Positions 55,287 to 62,601 of a stretch of DNA of 64,000 nucleotides are shown in pieces. This DNA comes from Acidiluteibacter ferrifornacis. GTDB taxonomy: Bacteria > Bacteroidota > Bacteroidia > Flavobacteriales_E > Vicingaceae. The DNA lies in NCBI RefSeq assembly GCF_009909615.1, contig NZ_WWNE01000006.1, forward strand, positions 310,001 to 374,000. The letters run 5' to 3'. Positions within the stretch are counted from its first letter, which is position 1. Each line of letters opens with the position of its first letter. The notes beneath the pieces are model-generated. The model was not told the origin of the DNA. It ran no database searches and saw only the letters and a list, made by a program, of their open reading frames with translations. A program made the translations under genes and the position numbers.

Positions 55287-55468
55287 AAATAGCTCAAACT
55301 CATATCCCCATTGGATTTTACTATGAAAAATAATTTTTAAAAAAGATCCTTTTTAACATTTTAACTACTAGAAAGTTGACTAAATCGACCCTATTTTTAA
55401 TAATAATTAGATCTATTTTTAGGCTATTTTGACATTTTTTACGAGTCTAATAAATTAAATCAACAAAA
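55287..55468. other. Intergenic AT-rich sequence, nothing recognisable
   Basis: 182 bp between the palindromes and the terminator of the DUF4924 gene: no ORF longer than 15 codons and no further clear repeat on either strand. Confidence 0.5.
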
Positions 55469-55497
55469 AAGCCACCCTTTCACTGAAAAGGTGGCTT
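55469..55497 (-). terminator. Terminator of the OmpH-DUF4924 operon
   Basis: Stem AAGCCACCCTTT (55469-55480) / AAAGGTGGCTT (55487-55497) with one bulged base, followed on the minus strand by six T. Confidence 0.8.
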
Positions 55498-55522
55498 CTA
55501 CTTATAAATATTCTTTCTAAAA

Positions 55523-56083
55523 TCAATTATTCATGACATCGGTTAAATTTAATTTACCCGTTTTCATGTTATTGTATTGCACTACCATATGTGCCAACAA
55601 GGCTGAAATACTTGCCATACTTGCTTTGGTTCCTTCTGAGATATTCATTCCTTTTAGTCGCAATAACAACAAACCATACAATCCATTTAAACAAGCTTCT
55701 ATTTCATTGATATACTTCCCGTCAGATTTCTGCATCAAAGCAGCGATATGCACCTTCGCATCGTCATACAATGCTTTATACTCTTTATCTTGAATGGTGG
55801 TCAATAATGTTTGATGAAGAATTCCTAACCCCATTATGTCGGCATTTATATAACTCAAATGACCGGTTTGCTGTATACCTTCTTCAATCATCATTTCAAT
55901 CAATTCCGCATACCATTCTTTGATTTTAACTTTAACCTCTAACGGCTGTGGATACTTAGCTACCACCTCTTGATCAATTCGATCTAAATCAAACTTATAG
56001 GATCGAATAATGTCCTCAATTTGCCACATATAGATGATATACTCGGCAATATTGGTTTCCTTTTTTAATTGTGCAATTAACAT
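55523..56083 (-). CDS. DUF4924 family protein
   Basis: 186 residues matching DUF4924 of Bacteroidota: MLIAQLKKETNIAEYIIYMWQIEDIIRSYKFD is its typical start, followed by helices (DWYAELIEMMIEEGIQQTGHL). All-alpha, cytoplasmic, function unknown. It lies 5 bp after the OmpH-like gene on the same strand, so the two form an operon, with a terminator 26 bp past the stop. Confidence 0.85.
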   Translation of the reverse strand: MLIAQLKKETNIAEYIIYMWQIEDIIRSYKFDLDRIDQEVVAKYPQPLEVKVKIKEWYAELIEMMIEEGIQQTGHLSYINADIMGLGILHQTLLTTIQDKEYKALYDDAKVHIAALMQKSDGKYINEIEACLNGLYGLLLLRLKGMNISEGTKASMASISALLAHMVVQYNNMKTGKLNLTDVMNN

Positions 56084-56088
56084 TGTGT

Positions 56089-56700
56089 TTAGTCCTTTTT
56101 ATTAAGTTCTTGATATTTTGCGTTTAAGCCATCAATGACTTCCGTAGTAATGTTCATAGCAGAATCAGCCAATAACAAAGAGCTTGTAGTAGAATAATCC
56201 AAAATCATATTTAAACCTTTGTCTTCTTTCAACTGTACCAAATAACCATCTAGACTGATTCTAATTTTTCGCTTCATATTGTCCTCCTCTTCAGCCAATT
56301 TCAAAGCCAACTCCTCTTGCATTTTGCCAATCCCTTCTTCTTCTTGCATCAAAGCCATTTGACGTTTCTCACCTTCTGCTTGAGTCAACATAGGCGCATC
56401 TTCTCTCAATTTAAGGTATTTATTCTCTAAAGTTTTTACTTTCCCTTCTAATTGACTTCTAAATTGTGCTTGTTTGGATTCCAACTCCTTTCTTAATTGC
56501 TTTACTAATTCGTACTTTTCCCACAACGTATCCGTATTGATGTATGCAATACTGATAGCCGACTGATTAACTAGACTATCTACTTTTTGAGTGGTTGGCA
56601 CTGCTTCTATGTTTTCAGCAGATTGATTAGATACCATATAAAACAAGATGGCTACAGCGATAGCCAAAACAACATTAAAAACTAAGGATAAATTCTTCAC
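56089..56700 (-). CDS. OmpH/Skp family periplasmic chaperone
   Basis: 203 residues. An N-terminal signal-anchor helix (about 3-23, LSLVFNVVLAIAVAILFYM) is followed by the OmpH core: IAYINTDTLWEKYELVKQL, a long coiled coil (residues ~65-160, rich in Glu, Lys, Gln) and a C-terminal strand region GLNMILDYSTTSSLLLADSAMNITTEVIDGLN. Family members escort unfolded outer-membrane proteins. Here the hydrophobic segment appears uncleaved, so it may be membrane-anchored. DUF4924 follows 5 bp downstream. Confidence 0.85.
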   Translation of the reverse strand: MKNLSLVFNVVLAIAVAILFYMVSNQSAENIEAVPTTQKVDSLVNQSAISIAYINTDTLWEKYELVKQLRKELESKQAQFRSQLEGKVKTLENKYLKLREDAPMLTQAEGEKRQMALMQEEEGIGKMQEELALKLAEEEDNMKRKIRISLDGYLVQLKEDKGLNMILDYSTTSSLLLADSAMNITTEVIDGLNAKYQELNKKD

Positions 56701-56763
56701 TTTTCTGATTTAAAAATTATAATTTACAAAGTTGCTATATTTAATTGAAATAGTCACGGATTA

Positions 56764-57600
56764 ATGCAGTTATCTCCAACACATACATTCAGCAACAAAT
56801 ATTTAGCGGACTTAGCTTTCATTTTACTTAGTCCTGAGCTCTTTCGATCGTCCGAACATTCATTTTTTCTAAATGAATACAAGGTAAGTAGCTGGCTAAA
56901 AGAGGAGCAATGTCAATCTGATAAAATAGATGCACACTTTGAAAATTATGACATCAGAAAGTTAGGATGGTATGCGGAAAAGTTAATGGAGTACTTCTTT
57001 AGCAACTTCGATGACTTTAGATTGATTGCCAACAACATCCAACTATTTGAGAACAAAATCACGAAGGGAGAAATTGACTTCCTTATAGAAGATATACTAG
57101 CAAAAACAATTACCCAAGTAGAGTTAGCCACGAAATATTACATCAAATACAACGGTCAATACATTGGGCCAAACGCTAAGGACAATTTAGAAAAAAAATA
57201 TAACCGACTAGTTCACCATCAATTATTAAAAGAAACTCCTGAAGATATATTAAGGATAACGGGTAACCAGAAGATAAGCGCTGCAAAATTCTTAGTAAAA
57301 GGAATCATTTTTTACCCTTATGATAGTTTTATAGTTGAGGATTTTAAGTACCCTTCCTATTTAAATCGGAATCACCAGAAAGGGTGGCACCTTAGTTTTT
57401 CAGAGTTTTTGCTCTATGATTTTTCAACACTCCATTATATTCCAAAATCAGAATGGTTCGGATTGAACAATACACTGCGCATTGACAAAAATGAATTTCC
57501 TGATTTTTTTAAACAAGCTTTTCAGCTTTCAAAAGCGATAATGGTATTGGATGAAAAAGGAAATAGAGGCTTTATAACATCGGACGAATGGCCTAATTAA
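56764..57600 (+). CDS. DUF1853 family protein
   Basis: 278 residues matching DUF1853: LGWYAEKLMEYFFSN (Glu72), KGEIDFLIED (Glu103, Asp105), VELATKYYIKY (Glu120, Lys124) and QYIGPNAKDNLEKKYNRLVHHQLL are its conserved blocks. The spacing Glu, then GEID, then ExxxK recalls PD-(D/E)XK nuclease-type sites, which is my inference and not established. No signal peptide. The family has no assigned function. It is divergent from ompH (63 bp) and its stop overlaps the SiaC-like gene by 8 bp. Confidence 0.8.
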   Translation: MQLSPTHTFSNKYLADLAFILLSPELFRSSEHSFFLNEYKVSSWLKEEQCQSDKIDAHFENYDIRKLGWYAEKLMEYFFSNFDDFRLIANNIQLFENKITKGEIDFLIEDILAKTITQVELATKYYIKYNGQYIGPNAKDNLEKKYNRLVHHQLLKETPEDILRITGNQKISAAKFLVKGIIFYPYDSFIVEDFKYPSYLNRNHQKGWHLSFSEFLLYDFSTLHYIPKSEWFGLNNTLRIDKNEFPDFFKQAFQLSKAIMVLDEKGNRGFITSDEWPN

Positions 57601-58003
57601 TAGCTTTTTCTTGTTGTTTCATTTTTTCATAGCCAATAAACTCAATTGGAAGATTTAGCATCATACTGAAATCTTGGCCCATTTCCAGCATATCGACATC
57701 TGAAGCTTGATAAAGCCATTTTACTTCTACCAATTTTTTAAACTTTTCATTCTCCATAAAACGATAAAAAATGAAAAGAATTCTTTTAAATGAAGTTACA
57801 TTAAAATACTCCAGATCGAATTGAAATGTTACCCTTCTTGGTGCTGATTTAGCTAAAAAATTATCGATCCAGTCTAATAACTGCTGATAGAAATCATCAA
57901 CTTCGGCGAGGATAGAACGACCAGAGATTTGAACTTCTGCTTTTTGGGGGTCCAATATTACTTTGGGTGTCTTATAAGTAGGCTCTATTTCTAAATATTG
58001 CAT
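57593..58003 (-). CDS. SiaC-like regulatory phosphoprotein (DUF1987)
   Basis: 136 residues of the DUF1987/SiaC family: YLEIEPTYKTPKVILDP at the N-terminus and YFNVTSFKRILFIF in the middle. In Pseudomonas aeruginosa, SiaC is phosphorylated on a threonine in the NTSS motif by SiaB and dephosphorylated by SiaA. Here the residue after Asn68 is Val69, with Thr70 and Ser71 next; so the phosphosite, if any, would be shifted. SiaA and SiaB genes are not adjacent. It is next to the LytTR regulator, on the same strand. Confidence 0.83.
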   Translation of the reverse strand: MQYLEIEPTYKTPKVILDPQKAEVQISGRSILAEVDDFYQQLLDWIDNFLAKSAPRRVTFQFDLEYFNVTSFKRILFIFYRFMENEKFKKLVEVKWLYQASDVDMLEMGQDFSMMLNLPIEFIGYEKMKQQEKAIN

Positions 58004-58126
58004 GATTTAAGAGTTATTTTTGAGATGTAGTGTGTAATCAAATATGCATAATTATAATTCGATTTCAAAAAAAAATGCAATTAATCGTTCTACTTTTAGA
58101 CCAAGTCTGAAATTGAAGCGATAAAG

Positions 58127-58855
58127 TTACAAGCTCATCATATCTTTTAGCTTTGCCGCTTGCCTTCGAGAAATTTCCACTTGTTTATCATTTCTCAATT
58201 TGGCCAATAATCCTCCATTAAACCAACTTTCAACGCTGCTTATCCAATTCAAATTGATAATATATTTCCGATTGGCCCTAAAAAAAGTTTTAGAATCTAG
58301 GCGTTCCTCTAAATTATTAAGCGATTTCAAGATCAATGGCTTATTATTATCAAAATAAACACGCACATAATTCCCCTCCGATTCAAATAGACTAATATCG
58401 GTCAATTTCACAAACCAACATTTATCTCCATCTTTTACAAAAACCTGGTCGTCTGGGGAGAATCTACTCGTGTTCTCAACTGACTTTTGAGCTGGCTCTA
58501 TTTCCGCCTCAGGCAGTTTTAACCGATCCAGGGTCTCTTTTAATCTTTCTATATCAATTGGCTTCATCAAATAATCAAATGCACTAACTTCGAATGCTTT
58601 AAGAGCATACTCATCATAGGCTGTAGTAAAAACTACTTTTGGCACAAACGATAACTCCTCCAACATAGCGAAACCATCCTTGCCTGGCATTTGAATATCC
58701 AAAAAAATTAGATCGGGTTTCAATTCCTCGATTTTCTCTATTCCATTATCGGCATTGTTGCATTCAGCGATAACTTCAACAGAATTAAACTCATTCAATA
58801 GACTAGCTAATTCTTTCCTAGCCAATCGTTCATCATCAATTATTATTGCTTTCAT
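58127..58855 (-). CDS. LytTR family response regulator
   Basis: 242 residues from the ATG at 58855 (an upstream in-frame start would overlap the kinase more). Receiver domain with Asp53 in FLDIQMPG as phosphoacceptor, DDER acid pair near residues 7-10, and Lys in the YLMKPID segment. The C-terminal LytTR DNA-binding domain spans about 135-240 (FVKLTDISLFESEGNYVRVYF, FRANRKYIINLNWI). The kinase partner is immediately upstream and overlaps by about 20 bp, so the two are translated together. Confidence 0.9.
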   Translation of the reverse strand: MKAIIIDDERLARKELASLLNEFNSVEVIAECNNADNGIEKIEELKPDLIFLDIQMPGKDGFAMLEELSFVPKVVFTTAYDEYALKAFEVSAFDYLMKPIDIERLKETLDRLKLPEAEIEPAQKSVENTSRFSPDDQVFVKDGDKCWFVKLTDISLFESEGNYVRVYFDNNKPLILKSLNNLEERLDSKTFFRANRKYIINLNWISSVESWFNGGLLAKLRNDKQVEISRRQAAKLKDMMSL

Positions 58856-59918
58856 CATAATCAAATTGTATTACATGATGGGGAATGTGCAACTGCACTT
58901 CCACCTCATTTTTTGAATTATTAAATATGGAAAAATGGGCCTGCTTCCCGAACAACAAATAGAGTCGTTGTTTCGTATTCTCGAGTCCAAATGCCGTTTC
59001 CGAAATCAATTGCTCGTCATATAGGCCACTATTCAAAATCCTAATTTTTAATAGGTCGTTTTCTATTTTTGAAGAAATAGAAATGGAACCTCCGTCTCTC
59101 AGCTTTGAAATACCGTGCTTAATCCCATTTTCTACTAAAGTTTGCACCATCAATGGAGGTACCGGCCAATCATAAGTATTTTCATCAATCGAATATTCGA
59201 CCGCTAACCGCTCTTCGAATCTGGTTTTTTCTAATATTAAATAATCTTGAACGAGTTGCATTTCATCTTTAAAACCTATCACCTCTTGCTTGCCCAACAT
59301 AAATGAACTCCTTAAAATATTTGACAGTCGAGTGATGGAATCTTTAGCCTTTTCAGGATCCTCTCCTACTAAGGCACGAATGCTATTCATGGAATTAAAA
59401 ATAAAATGTGGATTTAGTTGAGATTTGATTTTATTTAATTCAATCTCATTTCTTGCCGCTTGCCACTTCAGGTTCTTTATTTCTTCCTTTCTGTAGTTTT
59501 GAACAAAATGAAATAAGAAATACAAAGAGGACCACAAAAGGAATATAACAGTCTGATTGATCACATTCCTGATCACATCAATCCATTCAAAAACATAGCG
59601 CTCTCCAGCAATTAATACATCTGAAATAATCGTATGGACAGTAAAAAACAGGGTGCCAAAAACCAAGCAGGCAACTAAGATTCGAGGGATTAATTTATAG
59701 AGCTGATATTTCAACCAATTCAATTTCAGAATCAATTCGCGATAAATATGCGATATCAATACCCCCAAAGAAAAGGTTACCAACAAATTAAAAATGAGTT
59801 GTCTATTCAGTTCAGCTCCATTTAATTGATTGAGCAACCCCATCAAAACAACATAAATCAACCACCCGTAAACTTGAGAAATCCAGTATAAATTCTGTTG
59901 CTTAAAAACAATTTTCAT
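58836..59918 (-). CDS. LytS-type sensor histidine kinase
   Basis: 360 residues. Four membrane helices in the first 140 residues (about 12-32, 41-60, 77-97, 119-138) without a large extracellular domain, then His_kinase motif LNPHFIFNSMNSIRAL with phosphoacceptor His171, and an ATPase domain with LVENGIKHGI. This is the usual Bacteroidota LytS/LytT partner of the response regulator next to it. The stimulus is probably sensed in the membrane, but it is unknown. Confidence 0.9.
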   Translation of the reverse strand: MKIVFKQQNLYWISQVYGWLIYVVLMGLLNQLNGAELNRQLIFNLLVTFSLGVLISHIYRELILKLNWLKYQLYKLIPRILVACLVFGTLFFTVHTIISDVLIAGERYVFEWIDVIRNVINQTVIFLLWSSLYFLFHFVQNYRKEEIKNLKWQAARNEIELNKIKSQLNPHFIFNSMNSIRALVGEDPEKAKDSITRLSNILRSSFMLGKQEVIGFKDEMQLVQDYLILEKTRFEERLAVEYSIDENTYDWPVPPLMVQTLVENGIKHGISKLRDGGSISISSKIENDLLKIRILNSGLYDEQLISETAFGLENTKQRLYLLFGKQAHFSIFNNSKNEVEVQLHIPHHVIQFDYDESNNN

Positions 59919-60040
59919 CGGCTTTTGCTGTTAAATCGCAATAAAGTAAAGATATTTTAAAACGATCGACTACTCAATTAAAAAATTACAAAAGGTGAAT
60001 AGGTCGTCCAAATGGAAAAAACTTATCCTATAACTTTATG

Positions 60041-60048
60041 TAAATTTG
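60041..60048 (+). promoter_or_regulatory. Candidate promoter of the 60086 outer-membrane protein gene
   Basis: TAAATTTG fits TAnnTTTG, 37 bp before the ATG, in the region divergent from the LytS gene. Confidence 0.4.
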
Positions 60049-60085
60049 AAAGAGCAATTTATGAACTATGTTTTAATCCATCCAC

Positions 60086-60649
60086 ATGAAACAGTTTAAC
60101 ACCTTTCTCCTATTGATCTTGCTCTCTGCATTCCAAATTAATGCACAAACATTAACGGAATCGGATGAACCCACTAAAAAACCAAAAAAGGATCTTGACA
60201 TTCTGGATAAATTAGTTCTTGGAGGTAGTTTCGGAGCTGCTTTTGGGGACATCACTTTTATCGACATTTCACCAACCGTTGGCTATTTAGTTTCTGACAA
60301 TTTTTTACTTGGAATAGGTGGAAAATACATTTATTATAAAGACAATACTCCAGGTTACCAGTTTCAAACCAACATATATGCAGGTAGTTTATTTGGCCAA
60401 TATTACTTTCTTGAAAACTTTATTGCTCATACAGAGTACGAATTAATGAATAGAGGATTCTCAAGAGACCCATCACGTTTTGAGCTGGAACGTATCAATG
60501 TTCATTCAGTATTTGTTGGTGGTGGATATAGAGGTTCGTTAGGTGGCAACTCATTTGTCAGCCTATTGGTATTATTTAACCTCAACGATTCTGAATTCTC
60601 GCCGTACACCAATCCTCAAATTAGAGCAGGCTTTGGAATCGGTTTCTAA
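60086..60649 (+). CDS. Outer membrane beta-barrel protein
   Basis: 187 residues. Signal peptide MKQFNTFLLLILLSAFQINAQ followed by alternating amphipathic strands (LVLGGSFGAAFGDITFIDISP, FLLGIGGKYIYYK, FVGGGYRGSLGGNSFVSL), ending in an aromatic C-terminal strand (IRAGFGIGF), the standard recognition end for outer-membrane barrels. About eight to ten strands. Function unknown. The stop overlaps the convergent DUF6973 gene: the two share a CTAA. Confidence 0.78.
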   Translation: MKQFNTFLLLILLSAFQINAQTLTESDEPTKKPKKDLDILDKLVLGGSFGAAFGDITFIDISPTVGYLVSDNFLLGIGGKYIYYKDNTPGYQFQTNIYAGSLFGQYYFLENFIAHTEYELMNRGFSRDPSRFELERINVHSVFVGGGYRGSLGGNSFVSLLVLFNLNDSEFSPYTNPQIRAGFGIGF

Positions 60650-61263
60650 TTGCAGCTAGAAGGCACTAGAACTCTTCCAGAATCCCAATTCCCTTCCCAC
60701 TCCTCTCTTATTAACACATTGCCATTTATATCGAGTGATTGCGCTTTCTCATTCTTAGCAACTACCAACGTTTTTCCAGAACAAATTTGCTCTATTACTC
60801 GCATTTGTAGCTCAGAAATAGAAACCCTTTCTTTTTTTACAACTAAACTCGACCCAACCTGATTATTGAACAAATCCATTTGAATACTCACACTATCGGG
60901 AATAGTTCCATCTTCTAGTCGGCCTTTTTTAAAGTCTTGTTTATTCTTTTTCTCATGAGCCTCACCCAACTTTAATGCCCTTCTACTCCCTATTTCCTTT
61001 GTCAAAATGGCCATCCAATACGTGTGTCGAAACGCATCTAATTCTCCTCCATTACCATCTTTTCCTAAAAGAGTTTTGATGGTATCTGAATTCGCCACTA
61101 TTTTTACCTCTAAACTAAGTTGGGCAGTTTTATTAGCTATAAATGGGTGCGTAATCACCCACCACTTTTCAGCACAACCTAACTTTTTAAATTGGTTTAC
61201 CAACTGCGCTTCAACACTAAAAGAGCAAACCACCAACAAACCAATAAGTATTTTAATCCTCAT
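60646..61263 (-). CDS. DUF6973-like secreted protein
   Basis: 205 residues. Signal peptide (MRIKILIGLLVVCSFSVEA) followed by the DUF6973-type core: LDAFRHTYWMAILTKEIG ... LKLGEAHEKKN and MDLFNNQVGSSL, with conserved His and Glu residues that could bind a metal. The function of DUF6973 is not established. Its start overlaps the end of mtgA by 11 bp, so the product is made together with a peptidoglycan glycosyltransferase; a role at the cell wall is a reasonable inference. Confidence 0.75.
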   Translation of the reverse strand: MRIKILIGLLVVCSFSVEAQLVNQFKKLGCAEKWWVITHPFIANKTAQLSLEVKIVANSDTIKTLLGKDGNGGELDAFRHTYWMAILTKEIGSRRALKLGEAHEKKNKQDFKKGRLEDGTIPDSVSIQMDLFNNQVGSSLVVKKERVSISELQMRVIEQICSGKTLVVAKNEKAQSLDINGNVLIREEWEGNWDSGRVLVPSSCN

Positions 61264-61942
61264 AGAATGATTTTACAACTGATTGCCCGCCGAGGTTGCT
61301 CATTTGTCTTATAGTCCAACTTTGACGACCTCTAACATAAGGAGAAGGGTTTTTAATTTTAAACTTTACAGGGTTAGGCAAAACAACAGCCATCAACGCT
61401 GCTTGAGATCGACTCACTTTTAAAGCATCTTTATTAAAGTGGATTATTGCAGAGGCTTGTACTCCATAAATACCATCTCCCTGTTCAATTACGTTTAAAT
61501 AAACTTCCATAATTCTCTTTTTGGACCAAATGACTTCAATCAAAAAAGTAAAATAGGTTTCCAGCCCTTTTCTAACCCATGACCGAGAGGGTACTAAAAA
61601 AACATTCTTAGCAGTTTGTTGACTGATGGTACTAGCTCCTCTGACTTTTTTCCCTTTTTGATTGTTTTTAATGGCCTTTTCTATGGCCTCCACGTCGAAT
61701 CCATTATGAGTCATAAACTTCTGATCTTCTGCGGCTATAACAGCTAAAGGTAAGTCCGGACTCATCGATTCTATCGGCACCCAATCTTTTTGAATTTGCT
61801 TAGACCCTCCTTCAAAATACTTGGCTATCATAAAAGGTGTAATAGGTGGATTAACAAACCTATAGACTACTACAGTCAATATAGTGCTCCCAAAAAAAAG
61901 CAACAGCAATCGTCCAATCCATTTGAAGATTTTCTTAAACAT
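61253..61942 (-). CDS. mtgA: Monofunctional biosynthetic peptidoglycan transglycosylase
   Basis: 229 residues. One N-terminal transmembrane helix (about 12-30) anchors a GT51 domain with AAEDQKFMTHNGFDVEAI (catalytic Glu of EDQxFxxHxGFD), GASTISQQTAKNVFL and IEVIWSKKRIMEVYLN. It polymerises lipid II into glycan strands without a transpeptidase domain. Length and motifs fit MtgA. Translation of the DUF6973 gene follows with an 11 bp overlap. Confidence 0.94.
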   Translation of the reverse strand: MFKKIFKWIGRLLLLFFGSTILTVVVYRFVNPPITPFMIAKYFEGGSKQIQKDWVPIESMSPDLPLAVIAAEDQKFMTHNGFDVEAIEKAIKNNQKGKKVRGASTISQQTAKNVFLVPSRSWVRKGLETYFTFLIEVIWSKKRIMEVYLNVIEQGDGIYGVQASAIIHFNKDALKVSRSQAALMAVVLPNPVKFKIKNPSPYVRGRQSWTIRQMSNLGGQSVVKSFYED

Positions 61943-62005
61943 AAAAAGGTAAAATTTGTTGATGTAAATGTATACCGAATTAATTAAAACAATAATATAT
62001 AAGTT

Positions 62006-62524
62006 ATGAAACAGTACTTAAAAAGTGTAACATTTTTTGCTTTAACAGTTGCCTTATTCTCTTGTGGTAGCGAAAAAAACAATAATAAAAACACAGTTGA
62101 AAAAGAAACTCCTGCTAAAAAAGAGTCGAGTGTAGAAATAATCACGGAACAAGTTGAATTAAATGTAGCAGCACTCGGAGAAACTATGGCTGAAATCGCA
62201 TTCCAACCAACAACATTAACTTTGAATGAAGGTGCAGAAGTCACCTTAATTTTTAAAAATCAATCTTCAGCTGCGGGCATGCTGCATAATTTTGTCTTGG
62301 TGCCCTTAGGTTCAGGACAAGAAATAGCCACTGCAGGTATAGCTGCAGGTGAAGCCAATAATTTTGTTCCAAATGATGACCGAATTGTGGTAGCAACAAA
62401 AATGACAACAATGGGAGAAGAAGTCACAATAACGTTTACCGCACCTAAGAAAGGTTCATATCAATACATCTGTACCTATCCAGGTCACTTTCCTAAAATG
62501 GTTGGAAGGTTGACCGTAAAGTAA
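62006..62524 (+). CDS. Azurin-like cupredoxin lipoprotein
   Basis: 172 residues. Lipobox LFSC (Cys20), then a Lys/Asn-rich linker and a cupredoxin domain. Type 1 copper ligands are at the expected spacing: His94 (GMLHNF), Cys156, His161 and Met165 (in YQYICTYPGHFPKMVG). Likely a periplasm-facing electron carrier, probably anchored to a membrane by lipid. The closest description is the azurin/plastocyanin group. A terminator lies 26 bp past the stop. Confidence 0.87.
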   Translation: MKQYLKSVTFFALTVALFSCGSEKNNNKNTVEKETPAKKESSVEIITEQVELNVAALGETMAEIAFQPTTLTLNEGAEVTLIFKNQSSAAGMLHNFVLVPLGSGQEIATAGIAAGEANNFVPNDDRIVVATKMTTMGEEVTITFTAPKKGSYQYICTYPGHFPKMVGRLTVK

Positions 62525-62550
62525 TAACTGTAGTATTTGATTTCACAAAA

Positions 62551-62582
62551 AAAAGGTCTCAGCAAATGTTGAGACCTTTTTA
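62551..62582. terminator. Bidirectional terminator between azurin-like gene and pdhC
   Basis: Perfect 11 bp stem AAAAGGTCTCA (62551-62561) / TGAGACCTTTT (62571-62581), loop of 9 nt. T or A runs lie on both sides, so it can serve both convergent genes. Confidence 0.85.
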
Positions 62583-62601
62583 ATTATACTAGTATTTATC
62601 A

